Assembly (NCBI GenBank): GCA_021399445.1
Contig: JAJTUQ010000004.1
Coordinates: forward strand, 4,092,001 to 4,156,000
Reading direction: 5' to 3'
DNA: 64,000 nucleotides
DNA from: Xylogone sp. PMI_703
Taxonomy: Eukaryota > Ascomycota > Leotiomycetes
Below, piece by piece: positions 49,571 through 59,891 of the stretch. Numbering within the stretch: position 1 is the stretch's first letter; the number at the start of each line of letters is the position of its first letter. Under the pieces are notes generated by a model. That model did no database searches. It had not been told where the DNA came from and saw nothing but the letters and a program-made list of their open reading frames with translations. A program made the translations under genes and the position numbers.

Positions 49571-50734
49571 ATGTCGACAACCAAAACCGACAGACCCCCT
49601 CTATCAACGGTGATTCCGCCTTTGATTTGCGGTACCGCAACATTCAATGTTCAATATAACGCCGATCCATATGCTCTCCCTACAAATGCAATAATACAGC
49701 GCGCTCTTGAGCTCGGCGTAACAGGCTTTGATACATCCCCATATTACGGTCCAAGCGAAGAGCTACTTGGCGCTGCTCTAAACACACCTTATATCCATGA
49801 ACACTATCCGCGCGAGAGCTTCACGATAATAACCAAAGTCGGAAGAATAAAATCAGACGAATTTGATTACAGCCCCGAGTGGGTGCGACAGTCTATCAAG
49901 AGAAGCTTGGAGAGGTTCCAGACCAAGTATATAGACCTTGTATACTGTCATGATGTCGAGTTCGTGTCGCCTGCTGAGGTCCTAGAGGCTGTGAAAGAGT
50001 TAAGACGGATAAGGGATGAGGATGGAAGTATTAAATATGTCGGAATATCCGGATTCCCGGTTCCGCACCTATGCTCTCTTGCTGAGATGATACTCAAGGA
50101 GACAGGAGAGCCAGTGGATGCTGTCATGTCATATGCCAACTACACACTACAGAACTCAACTCTTGCCAGCCTTGGTATTGAACGGTTCAAGAAAGCAGGC
50201 GTAGAAGTTGTCCCTAATGCCAGTGTGTTAGGCATGGGTATTTTGAGAAGCGCAGGGTTCCCCAAGGGTAGCGCTGGAGATTGGCATCCTGCACCGAGGG
50301 CCCTTAGGGATGCTGTTGAAAAGGTAGCGAGGTTTGTTGAAAGTGAGGTAGGTGAAGATGGTAAGCCCGAGAGACTGGAAGTTGTGGCTATTAGATGGGC
50401 TCTGGATAATTGGGCAAGGGAAGCAAAATCCGTTGGCACTAGTAAAGGAATACAGGATCAACAGCGAGTCGGAATTAGTGTGATGGGAGTCAGTAATATT
50501 GCAGAACTGGAGGAGACCGTCAGAGTCTGGGAAAGTGTTTTAGACGGATTGGATTGTGTTTCCGGAAGAGAGACACCGAAGGAGAAAAAGGAGTGGAGTT
50601 TGGCTCGGAGGGAGAAGATAAACAATCTTTCTGGGAAGATCTCAGAGATCCTAGGAGAGTGGAAAGACTATGCCTGGGCTTCACCAGATGAGGCTTACCT
50701 CAATAAGAAAAAGGCTTCGGAGGTTGCAAAGTAG
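49571..50734 (+). CDS. ARA2: NAD-dependent D-arabinose 1-dehydrogenase (Ara2-like aldo/keto reductase)
   Basis: Intronless, 387 residues. The aldo/keto reductase fold shows the catalytic tetrad by position: Asp54 and Tyr59 in GFDTSPYYGPSEELLG, Lys89 in TIITKVGRIKSDEFDYSP, and His127 in IDLVYCHDVEFV. The sequence SIKYVGISGFPVPHL and the C-terminal ISVMGVSNIAELEETV are further family landmarks. Ara2 oxidises D-arabinose to arabinono-lactone with NAD, a step in making erythroascorbate, a fungal antioxidant. The start MSTTKTDRPPLSTVIPPLIC places the first beta strand at the expected position. An alternative specificity such as L-galactose or L-fucose dehydrogenase is possible, since these enzymes are close relatives. 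Confidence 0.9.
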   Translation: MSTTKTDRPPLSTVIPPLICGTATFNVQYNADPYALPTNAIIQRALELGVTGFDTSPYYGPSEELLGAALNTPYIHEHYPRESFTIITKVGRIKSDEFDYSPEWVRQSIKRSLERFQTKYIDLVYCHDVEFVSPAEVLEAVKELRRIRDEDGSIKYVGISGFPVPHLCSLAEMILKETGEPVDAVMSYANYTLQNSTLASLGIERFKKAGVEVVPNASVLGMGILRSAGFPKGSAGDWHPAPRALRDAVEKVARFVESEVGEDGKPERLEVVAIRWALDNWAREAKSVGTSKGIQDQQRVGISVMGVSNIAELEETVRVWESVLDGLDCVSGRETPKEKKEWSLARREKINNLSGKISEILGEWKDYAWASPDEAYLNKKKASEVAK

Positions 50735-51397
50735 ATAGTAATAAGGTGTCTTCAGCCTAGAGCGGCTCAGCAGTAGAATAACCTAGCATGGTTAATAGAT
50801 ACAACATTCTCTGCAATCAATATTATCTTAACGGGTAGCTATCTAAGGAAGTTGCCGTTGTGGGCCAAAAAGGCGTTATCTCAAGAGACCAAGCCGAATT
50901 GCCATCAATGACATCAACTCATTACTAACGCACTCATAGACCCAAAGCAAGATGGCACAATCGATCTGCACGTATCATCTTACAGAACAAAGTAGCCTTA
51001 TGGCCTTGCGGAGTTTTGGTACGAAGTTACCAAAGCCAAGGAGAACCACGGTGAGGGGCAATGACGTAGTCGATGAAGTCAACTCATCGCTTTCTTCGAA
51101 GGAGAGCTATAAAACTGAATGAAATCCTAAAGTCTCGAGCTTCCATCTAGAATCAAGCTCAAAATTACACATTGAATCTATTTTTCCTCGATTAAAATAG
51201 GTATGTTTTTCAATTTCCAAATTTCTAAATTGGGGATCAAAGCTGGGGGGAATCTAAATATCTAGAGCTCTTACATCATTCTCCTTGAGCATACTTTTCT
51301 TGTCTACTCGATTGCTCAATTCACGTCAAAATTGTTGTAAGAAAACATATAAGCTAATTATTTCATCAAAGTATCCGCAAAAACCTCATAAATCAAA
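50735..51397 (+). promoter_or_regulatory. Stress-type promoter and 5' leader of the 68-residue protein gene
   Basis: 663 bp. Visible elements: an STRE-like AGGGG at 51054-51058, a CRE-like TGACGTA at 51062-51068, and a TATA box TATAAAA at 51108-51114. A likely 5' UTR intron runs from GTATGT at 51201 to AAAG at 51371, with GCTAAT as a possible branch site. A TATA box plus STRE and CRE elements is typical of stress-inducible fungal genes (Msn2/4- or Atf1-like control is inferred). Confidence 0.5.
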
Positions 51398-51690
51398 ATG
51401 TCTTCACGTCAAGGCGGTGCCCAATCTCCTCCACCAGAGCGTCTCCATGGTAGCCAGAAAGATGCTCCATCCAGCGGAAAGAGCGGAGATGCAGGAAACG
51501 GCGAGGATTACAAGAGGGCGCAACGAGAATTTCTTGAGGTATGTCAGGGAGGAAAATCCCACCGTTCTTTTATTCTCTACTTTTTAGTTGGCAACCAGCT
51601 GATTTACCATGTTTGTGGCAACAGAAGCTGCCATCGAACCCCAAGGGCCCAATGGATGATCACGCAGAGTATGCGTCGAAAAAGCATTGA
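51398..51690 (+). CDS. Small conserved-looking hydrophilic protein, 68 residues
   Basis: Two exons, 51398-51538 and 51625-51690, split by an 86-nt intron (GAG|GTATGT ... CAACAG|AAG). The protein begins MSSRQGGAQSPPPERLHGSQ, is rich in Gly, Ser, Lys and Asp, and ends EFLEKLPSNPKGPMDDHAEY followed by ASKKH. There is no signal peptide, membrane span or cysteine. The unspliced frame runs into a different C-terminus, so the splice is needed to reach the compact end. Low complexity, high charge and a TATA/STRE/CRE promoter suggest a small stress-induced, possibly unfolded protein (inference). I do not recognise a named family. Confidence 0.65.
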
Positions 51691-52037
51691 AATGATGAGA
51701 TTAGGAATGAGTTAAGCACTGAAAAAGCTCGGGGATCAGGACAAGAAAAGGGACCTGAATCTATGTTGTACTATACACTAGCGCTAAGATAAGATTACGA
51801 CCAATTCAATACTTCCAGTTTGTTAGTGCACGTTATGAGGCAGAAAACTGACATATGAAGCGGTTAATGTTCATGTATTTTGCTTTATTCTGCTAGTAGA
51901 GCCATATGTACCACCCCTCGCTCAGATAGTGCCACCCTTGATAACACTCAAAACACAATTTATCCCTTCCCATTGTTGCAAATTCATCGTAGAAACACTG
52001 TTCATCCCATAAGACCTAATGCCGAGAAAACATTGCC
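51691..52037. other. Convergent intergenic region
   Basis: 347 bp between the 3' ends of the 68-residue protein gene and the Vip1-like gene. No gene seen. Confidence 0.6.
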
Positions 52038-53268
52038 TTAAACGGCCCCAGGAACTGGTGCAGGTGGTGGAACTGATGCGCTGTCGGGTTGGGGAGCAGA
52101 CTGAGTAGCTATAAAGACAGAGAGATAAAGAGTCAGTAATCCTATTTAGTAGTACACCAAATTCATACAAAATAAGGAAAGACTAAAAGCTAAAGCTAAT
52201 GTTACATCATGTGCTTCCTAATAATAATACACTTCCCGAAAAATTATGACACTTCAATAGTGAGTAGATACTATGAAGCAAAAGCAGGGATCTCCGCCTT
52301 CTTATTAGCACACCCACTGCAGGCACACTTTCCTTGTTGGCAAGCACAGGCGCTGTCATTTCCACCGCAGTTGCACACAGTCTTCTCCGTTCCAGGGATA
52401 TTTCTAACAGACCCCTCACTGGGCTTCGTTTCGCCGCTGGAGCTAGGCTTTGGCCCCTCTTTTGCACAGTTCTCACATGCGCACGTTCCTGGGGGGCAAT
52501 CACATTTCTCAGAATTAGAACCACACTTACAAGTAGAAGCACCACCTTGTTCTCCCTTCTTAATGTCGGCTAGACGGCGAGCCTCGTTGTGGATATCCTG
52601 GACTTGGCGTGCAGTTTGAGTGTAGAAGTCGACAATCTTACGGCCAGTTGGTGTTGAAGTTGCCTTCTCATAATAAGAGGATAGGCCAGAGAGGAAGGAG
52701 TTGGCCTTTGCGGTGACTCCGTAGGACTGGTCTACGCTTTTAGCTTTCTCGGTGCCGTGATATTTCTGGTCGAGACTCTTGAGAGTATCAAGGAAACGTT
52801 GAGAGACACCGTGCTTCTGATCGAGGTCGATTGCACGTTGGATAGCAACATCGCCTACGACATAACCGTGGGCTAGATACTCAGCGACAATACGGCTACG
52901 GGGCTTCTCCTCTTGTCTGATTTCATCGCTGTCCTGCTCGTGCTGGTGAGGTGGGTGATCAGAATCATCGTGGCTCGAGCCGGAAGCACCGGTGACTTGG
53001 ACATGAGTTGAGCCAAGCTGTGTGTTGTCGAGGAGAAGGGCAGTTTTGGCAGCTGTCTCCTTCTCGAAAGTAACGGTGGCGTTTTGGGTATCGCCAGCAC
53101 TGGTGAGTTCTAGGTTGCTAATCTTTCCGCTGGTATAAATGTTAGTGATTTATGTACATTCATTACTCTGCTAAAAATGCTACAGACTTACCAGAAACTG
53201 AAGAAGTCCCGGACCTCCTTCTCGGATGTCTGCGCGGAGATATTCTTGACCTGGACTACGTTTGCCAT
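52038..53268 (-). CDS. Vip1-like RRM protein, spliced form (248 residues)
   Basis: Exons complement(52038-52108, 52531-53129, 53192-53268) give 248 residues. An N-terminal RNA recognition motif opens MANVVQVKNISAQTSEKEVR and crosses the first intron (62 nt) at TG|C to give FFSFCGKISNLELTSA, ending near 75 with TTAKTAL-like spacing (TAAKTALLLDN). A His/Asp-rich linker precedes a helical region (about 100-220: RSRIVAEYLAHGYVVGDVAI ... VDFYTQTARQVQDIHNEARR), the layout of fission yeast Vip1 and its fungal relatives. The last intron, 52109-52530 (422 nt), has a consensus GTAAGT donor and a textbook 3' end: CTGAC, a pyrimidine tract and TATAG. It joins T|CT to a short exon encoding TQSAPQPDSASVPPPAPVPG and AV. 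RNA targets are unknown to me. The same donor lies inside coding sequence of a longer alternative form. Confidence 0.82.
52109..52530 (-). other. Terminal intron of the Vip1-like gene, in-frame coding
   Basis: Donor GTAAGT at 52530-52525 and acceptor TATAG ending at 52109, preceded by CTGAC and a T/C-rich tract. At 422 nt it is several times longer than the window's other introns (about 45-190 nt). Its first 260 nt are open in the upstream frame and encode the cysteine-rich tail. Confidence 0.75.
52271..53268 (-). CDS. Vip1-like RRM protein, read-through form with two metallothionein-like modules (311 residues)
   Basis: Without splicing of the last intron, exon 2 stays open from 53129 to a TAG at 52271-52273, giving 311 residues. 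The extra tail starts at residue 226 and holds two seven-cysteine modules: C226, C228, C235, C237, C242, C244, C247 and C278, C280, C287, C289, C294, C296, C299. Both have the identical spacing CxC-x6-CxC-x4-CxC-x2-C. They end in GTCACENC and GKCACSGC, close to small ascomycete copper metallothioneins, which use CxC-x5-CxC-x3-CxC-x2-C. A 30-residue Pro/Ser/Glu linker separates them. There are no other residues typical of zinc fingers (no conserved His). Metal binding is inferred from cysteine pattern. Whether this form is made depends on retention of the 422-nt intron; both reading options are directly visible. Confidence 0.6.
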
Positions 53269-56066
53269 TTTGATTTTTGATTTTTGAAATATGAAGTTGA
53301 TCTGATTCAGAAGGAGTTACTTTTGATGACGAGATTTTTGGAATGTTCAATGAATTTTGTTGAAGGTGGCCATACGTGGAAGCTTTAAGCTGTATTGCGC
53401 GGGGCAACCGATAGTGGCGCGTTGAGGGGTAGATCACCTTGGTGACGTCTTTAGAAAACGTCACCCGTGGCTGTGACATGATCCCTGGATATGCTTCTTT
53501 ACCATTCTGCCAAGAACACGGTCTCCTTCCCTGTCATGTGAAGACGTTACATCCAATGACATGATAAGGGGGTCATTTTCTTTCATTTTTAATGTACGCC
53601 GAAATAGCAGTACTTTCAAATAATTATTCATGACGTGAGGTTTGTTAAGCAGATTTACCCCGCCACATTTACTCGTAATTCTTCCAAACTTTCACGGACG
53701 GCTTTATACTGATATAGGATAGCTGCTGTACTATCTCCACTGTCATCATTAAGAGGCGTATTTAGTATTTACTCCTTCAGCCCGTAGGATGCAATTTGAT
53801 AATTATTTTATGTTCTATGCATCCTGACTAGAATTGAAACGCGCTTCACGTGAGAGATGGAACTGACGAATAAGTGTATTTTATTTTGGACATATATACT
53901 TATACATTATCTGTTAATTAGTCAAAACATTTCAAGTGAGATATAATATGTCTCCTTATTTAGTATGTTTCTTCGACCTATTCCTCTCTCCTAGCCTATG
54001 AATATTCTACCCTATCTGCTTTCGTTTTTCGGCCCGCCATTCTACATCTGTGCTACATCTGGCCACATCTGTACGATATTGCGAGTATGGAGCTTTGAGT
54101 TAGAACCAAACTCGTATGATTGGCTAGTCCATAGCATTTTCGGTCAATTTTGTTGCATGTTTGTGGTCAAGGGTAAGTCATAGAAAGGTTGGTAGCGTAT
54201 CGGGTGACTTATAAGCTTGTTCTTACGGTTGGTCTCTTGAAGTTTGTTGCACGTCGCAATTTTTACAATACAAACCACCTTCTTGATCAGTGAAGTAGCT
54301 AGCATCTTTTCAGAAGCTGAACTGCTATGGTCCTCGAGTTTTGTTGCATATCGCAGGCCAGCTTCCTAATCAGGACGTTCTAGCGCTCCAACTGGGACAA
54401 TGCAACAATTGCCTTATGGTAGTGATGCTCAAAGAGGCATCTCGTTCCATACAATGCCCCATCGTCAAACCAAAAGATCATCCAGACCATCTTGAGTGGG
54501 TCTATATGCATTTATACGAGCTACTCCTGGAAAGGGTAAGGTATAAAGGCTGCCCGTAGTTTCATAGCTCTCTATCATTGTTTGACACCCCCGGGGGAGA
54601 GGCACCTAGTTCAATGATTCGGTCAACTACCGACAATTATCGACGATGGCTCTGATGAGAATGACAAAGTGTCAGAGGCGGATCCGTTGAAAGAGAATTA
54701 CCGTGAGCGGAAGAGAAGCTAGAGACTTCTATTTTTGTGCTAGTGCCCCTGGTGTGGTATCAGACCCGCAACGACATTTACGAATCTTAGGACCGAACTC
54801 TGTCAAGTATATTAGGCTTACTCATTTTGATTCTGATATGTAACATATTCCTAACAGTGTCCTTCAAACTGGCAGTGTGAGTTTCACGAATTCCGAAGCT
54901 TTGCAAGTATTTTCACAAAGAAATTCTCACAGAAACTACGAAGTGAGGGAGGGTATAACATCATCGACTTGCAATTCTTGAATGCGAGTATTCACAGCAA
55001 TCCTAAGAAAAACCAGCACTTGCAGGGAGCTGGGACTTATAGTAGCAAATATACAAATCAAAACGAGCAATACCATTATGAATTCGACATTTAGAACAGA
55101 ATCGCATTGCTTTACGGAAAATTTAGCACTTGCTAGTTTGCCTCTTTGACCTGTCACAAAAACAGACCTTCCTCTTTTGGTGATTCCCACCCCAAAGAGT
55201 ATATTCTCCACTACCCACAATTAAATTTGCGCTTGACTCGAATAGCTTTGCGGGAAAACAGGGAAGCAGCACAAAGAATGAAAATGTTAAGTGAATGCGT
55301 CTTCCCTATAGAATATGGAGGCAGAATCAGTGGTACAGGGTGATAGCAAACAGTATGGCTAGTCTCGGTACCTGTAGCGTTCTCTCCTAGTGGAAGCTAT
55401 GTCCGAATAGCAAGTTCAGAAGAGAGACTATGTATGCACTACTTCTCCAAATATAGAGAGGCTTGGAAAAGGAAAAGGATGTGAAAACACAAATGCACCG
55501 ATCATCTTCTAGGTAAACCAAGGGCTGAAAGTGGTTTACTGTACAAGTGTGAAGTAAGCATGAAGTTGGCGTCCTACGGAGCAATCTGTCGTGTAATCAG
55601 CTGCGCGAGACCGTGCAGTTAGCGCCCACACGCCCTAGAGCTCTACCCCTACATCGTAACGGCACGAGTAGTGCCCCGCCTATTGGAGTACTGTACCTGA
55701 AGCGGGGACGTGACAGCCTCCTGCATCTACGACGCCATCACTATCCCTCCAGACACCTTATTTCCACGGTCGTCCTAATTCATCACGAAGATTGATTTTC
55801 TTTGTCCATCGCTCTGAGGCCCTGTTTGAGGGCAGAGAGAAATTGGTTCTGTGCTACACCATTATTGGGAAGTTTGCTTGGTTTTCCTCCGCGGCTTAAA
55901 CTGTCGGCCTAGCTGGGACTGCGACTCTCTTGGCATTGTGTTGAACAGAGACCGTGTTGCAACCTGCAAATATATCTGCATTCTCTCTCTGGGTTTTTTA
56001 ACTTCCAAGACCCTACACATCAAGTTTGCTCCTCTACACGATTGTTTGTTTCTGGCAGCAGCTGTT
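53269..56066. other. Divergent 2.8-kb region without an intact gene
   Basis: AT-rich between 53.6 and 54.0 kb. A stretch at about 54340-54720 looks like a decayed coding region (see findings). GGAGTACTGTACC occurs at 55684-55696. The last 250 bp before 56067 are C/T-rich and probably leader of the next gene; the frame there is open upstream of the chosen ATG. Confidence 0.5.
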
Positions 56067-57315
56067 ATGGCTCCCGACCTCAACTCTGTTCCGCCCTCTC
56101 CACGGCCACCTCCAACCACCGCATCTCCGCACCAAAGCATGAACACGTCAAGGCGACCGTCCCAGCACATACCTCCTACACCACTCACTCCTCTATCGCC
56201 CACGCTAAATATCCTCCCATCAAATCAAAACACTGTCAACCAAGTTTCTGCTCCGACAGTGCTAGCTAATATACCACCGGTTGCACCAATACCGATTGCA
56301 GGATCAATGGGCGATAATACTGGTGTGGGCAGTGGACCAGGACCGCTGCGGCATCCGCGACCTTTGACGGCGGCGGACCTTCATCTACAACTAGAAAAGG
56401 AGCAAGAGGCAGTGGTTTGTATCCATCTTGCAATGCTTTTATACGTGCTAGCTAACTTGATTATAGGTAAATCGTCTCACAAGGGAGCTCTCAATGCTGA
56501 GGGCGGCACAAAACGCATCGGTCGTCTCAAACGCCTCCTCTACATCTGCTGGCCTTCCAGATACAGCAGATCACAGCTCGAACCATCTTCTCTCGGGTCC
56601 AAGTCATCCTGCGCCATCCCAAAGACGCCATCACCGCTCCTCATCTAGCACCAGCGTGCGAAGCATCACAGGCGGAGTCGCAGCAGGTATGAGTGCAGGA
56701 TCGTGGGGTATCAGTGGCATGCCGCCATCTTCAGCGCCCATACCGGACCGCACGCGGGGACCTTTTCCACGTCACGATTCGGATATTTCTAATCCTGGCT
56801 TCAGGCGCTCAGGAGCATCTAGTCCAGCTCCGCTAAGCTCTGCACAAAGCAGCTATCAGCATCCTGAATATTTCCCAAGTTTCTACGGCTCTCATCGAGC
56901 CAGTCTCAGTTCTCATCGTGAACCATCTACGCAGACATCTCTGCCAACTCTCAATAGTGCAAATGCTAGTACCTCTGATCTCCATGCATCTATTACTAGC
57001 GTCCCTACAACTGGCCGCTATGAGGAGACAGCATATCACCGGAACGAGCTAGAAGCTGTGAAGCGAGAGAATGAGATCTTAAAGAGAAGAATCAGGGAGC
57101 TCGAACGGACACTCAGGGCTAGAAGACAGAGTGATGCTAGTAGAACTAGGAGCGAGAGTGTTAGTACCACCGCCAGTGTAAGTCGGAGAGATAGTTTGAT
57201 TACGGGTGGTGGTTCAGCAGCAGTAGCGGGAGCAGGGAGAGGAAGAGACAGGGATCGAGAGGATGAAGATGTAGTCAGAGTAGGTGAAAGCGCTAGAAGC
57301 GGGGGTCTAAGATAA
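56067..57315 (+). CDS. Conserved fungal coiled-coil protein, function unknown
   Basis: Two exons, 56067-56414 and 56467-57315, encode 398 residues. The start MAPDLNSVPPSPRPPPTTAS is preferred over an upstream in-frame ATG at 55851, because the intervening residues look like translated leader. The N-terminal third is Pro/Ser-rich. A predicted coiled coil runs over the intron (LTAADLHLQLEKEQEAV joined to VNRLTRELSMLRAAQNA, about 100-135). The middle is Ser-rich with RRHHRSSSSTSVRSITGG. A second coiled coil is near 325-350 (ELEAVKRENEILKRRIRELE), ending in Arg/Gly/Asp-rich sequence. The intron is 52 nt with donor GTTTGT. Coiled coils suggest a scaffold or oligomer, but I know of no characterised relative. 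Confidence 0.82.
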
Positions 57316-57654
57316 AAGGGATATATGGGGTTAAGAGATGCATAAGAGACCTTTTATGGTTATGATGCTATGACTTGCATTTGCTATTAAGAATAGCTTG
57401 GGAGCGGGATGGGATGGACTGGAACTGATGGATGACGCTGGCGTTATAAAGTTATTTTACTGGGCTAAAAAGATTTGCTCTGAGCAGCAAGTATAATGAA
57501 ACATCGGGTTTATTCTGTTTCACAAAAATACCCTGTTCAGATTATTCTGGAGATTTGTAACCTTCCAAACGCCGGGCCATGCATCACACCTCTACATATA
57601 TGATACAGAGTTCCCTCCATCAACCATAACCTACAAGTCCTTTTAATTATTATG
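57316..57654. other. Convergent intergenic region
   Basis: 339 bp between two converging genes; no gene or RNA recognised. Confidence 0.6.
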
Positions 57655-58645
57655 TTACCTCTTGCCCCAAAAGGGGAACCAGCCTCCGCCTGATTTTTGG
57701 CCATCCGCAGCGGTAGCAATCCCTTGTCCCTCCGCAGCAGTCCCTAGCCGGTCTAATGGCCCTCCACTGACCTGCCTCTCTTTCTCTTTCGCAAATGCCT
57801 CCTTGGCTTTGCTTTGCAGCGCTAGCTTCTTCTCCTCAATAGCCCTTAATACATCGCTCTCCCGCTCTCCCATTGCATCATCCTCTTCACTGAGGGATTC
57901 GTAGCCCAGCCTGGCCTCGGACGTACCCACATCATCACCCTCCTCTTCTTTCTTCAAACCGGAGAAGAATAGTTCTTTTGTCCGAGTGAAAATTCCTTTC
58001 TTGTTTGCCTTCTCCTGTGCAGCTTTCTCTAATACCGCCTGGTGCTCATCTTGCAGCTTGACGAATTCGATCTGATCTACGGTAGCTGTACCGGCCTCGA
58101 CAGCTTGACGTGCACTATATAGGGCAGCTTCTTTGGCTGCGCGTTGTTCAGCGAAGAATTCGGCGCGCTTGCGACGGTTCCAGAGGATCATATCACTAAT
58201 TGCATACACCGTTACGCCGCCACAGATGACTATTAGGATTTCAAATTAGCAACTAATGTCATTCTAAGTGCTACCCCTCTTCAATTGAACATGACAGAAC
58301 TCCAATTGTGAAGAGTATATAGAAGGATAAAAGGAACATATTCATACATGTAAGGCCGATCAAACTCAACGCTGTAAACCGATGCGCTTTATCAGCCCAT
58401 ACCCGCCCATGTAAAATTATCCTATCGAACGTTGAAATATTTGCACTTCTAGCTTTTTGAGCTGCCGCTTTCAATCGCTTGACTTTTTCCTGTGGAGTTT
58501 CTCCCGGAGGTCCTTGATTTCGCAGCTTCGCAGCCGCGCCGGCTGACCCATTTGGTGCTGAGAATGGAGCAGAGGAGGGAGGTTTGCTGAATGCGTGGGG
58601 TGTCGTCGATGTGAACCGTGTGGCATCAGTTGCTGATCGTGGCAT
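57655..58645 (-). CDS. Cox14-like single-span membrane protein, probably mitochondrial
   Basis: Two exons, complement(57655-58229, 58348-58645), encode 290 residues; the intron is 118 nt and restores T|TC. The start MPRSATDATRFTSTTPHAFS is Ser/Thr/Arg-rich. The core is RIILHGRVWADKAHRFTALS continuing into LIGLTFICGGVTVYAISDMI, one membrane span near 90-112 followed by WNRRKRAEFFAEQRAAKEAA. The 'DKAHRFTALSLIGLT' block resembles the DTLHRLTVLTLVGGT region of yeast Cox14, a small inner-membrane factor in cytochrome oxidase assembly. The fungal protein is much longer, with an acidic helical tail (about 160-260) and GGGWFPFWGKR at the end. The Cox14 relation is suggested by this short region only. 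Confidence 0.75.
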
Positions 58646-59049
58646 TTTGAGGGGCAGAGGTTCAGAGCCAGCCACAGGCGGATGGGCTCCCAAAAAGAAG
58701 AGAGGGGAAAAGACGTGGAGAAAAAGGTCGAGTGTAGTGGGCTTTCCCTCGAGATCATCCAGATACGTCAGGAGATTTTTCTGGGTGCTGAATTGTAAGA
58801 CCAATTCCTTAGCTCCGGGAACGCCCGCTGATTGGACAGCTCAAGACCAACCGAGATGCATCACGGATTCCCGCGAGCAGTCTCATCGTGACATCTATTT
58901 CCATATTTTACGAATAGCTAATAAAGTCAGTATTTCAACATCTTAATATTTAATATTTCATTCTGAAGCTCAGCGTGCCAATCTTTTATTATTGGATTTG
59001 TAAGATAAGTTGGTTGATTAACAAGTAATCGCGGCACTTCCATCGAGCC
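58646..59049. promoter_or_regulatory. Divergent promoter region
   Basis: 404 bp between divergent start codons of the Cox14-like and DUF2458-like genes; no specific binding site identified. Confidence 0.55.
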
Positions 59050-59891
59050 ATGTCTCAAGGCTATCAAACTCCAGACTTGGCTTCAGTTTTAAGAACCTTA
59101 GCAAGTCTAGCACCCCAGAATCAACAACAAAATGGACAGCAGAACATTCAAAATGTCCAGTATCCACCGACCAGTTTCCAAACTCAACCACGGCCGCAAG
59201 CGGTCATGTCAACATCCACTCCTCTTTCGGATCGGACGCCTACACCAACTGCTCCAATCATTGATCCGGCAACCATAACGGAGTGGTCGGCTGGTTTAAG
59301 ATGTGTCATGAAAATTGTTTCCAAGAATGACAATATTCTGCAGGAAATCAAGAAGGTATATATACGCCTTTACTAAGAAATATATCACGTGAGAGAGTGT
59401 TGTGGCTAATGACGCTCTAGATGATTAAAGTCCAGCATGAGCATGAGGAACAATGGTGGAGGAGTCGTGAAGCATTAATAGAGAGACAAAAACAACGAAA
59501 GGAAGGCCAGAAGAAACTGGAGGAAGTTCTGTAAGTTTTAGCCTGGCTCCCGTTCTTGCCAACTGTGTTAATGGATTTCCATAGGAAAGCCGTTGGTGGG
59601 GCACCAACTCAAGGTGTCTCCAGCACTGACCCCGAGGAATTGGCAAAAGAGCTGAAAACTTTTGATATGAAAGTTTGGAAAGCCCAGGACCAGATGGTGG
59701 AGGAGATGACCGCCAGGATGAAGGCTATGGGCATTCCTTTCTTCGGGACAAAACCCGAGCTTGTCAGAAAGAAAGACAAGGAGGGTGTGAAAGCCAATTC
59801 AGACGGGCCAGGAGGTGTGATTGACGAAACACAATTGCTAGAACTCCAGCGCAAAGTCTTGACGTTATTAGAAGAAATGTGCCAAGATTGA
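59050..59891 (+). CDS. DUF2458-like conserved fungal protein
   Basis: Three exons, 59050-59355, 59421-59530 and 59585-59891, encode 240 residues. The N-terminus MSQGYQTPDLASVLRTLASL is typical of a conserved uncharacterised family (I believe Pfam DUF2458). A Gln/Pro-rich stretch follows, then a helical core over both introns: WSAGLRCVMKIVSKNDNILQ, MIKVQHEHEEQWWRSREALI and ERQKQRKEGQKKLEEV. The C-terminal part has KELKTFDMKVWKAQDQMVEE and a Leu-rich end LLELQRKVLTLLEEM. Introns are 65 and 54 nt with GTATAT and GTAAGT donors. The protein appears largely alpha-helical. No enzymatic motif is seen and its function is not known to me. Confidence 0.83.

Noticed and set aside
55851..56066. Upstream in-frame extension of the coiled-coil protein (start at 55851)
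   Set aside because: The 72 extra residues are Cys/Trp/Leu-rich and unlike the rest, and the next ATG at 56067 gives a normal start; probably 5' leader.
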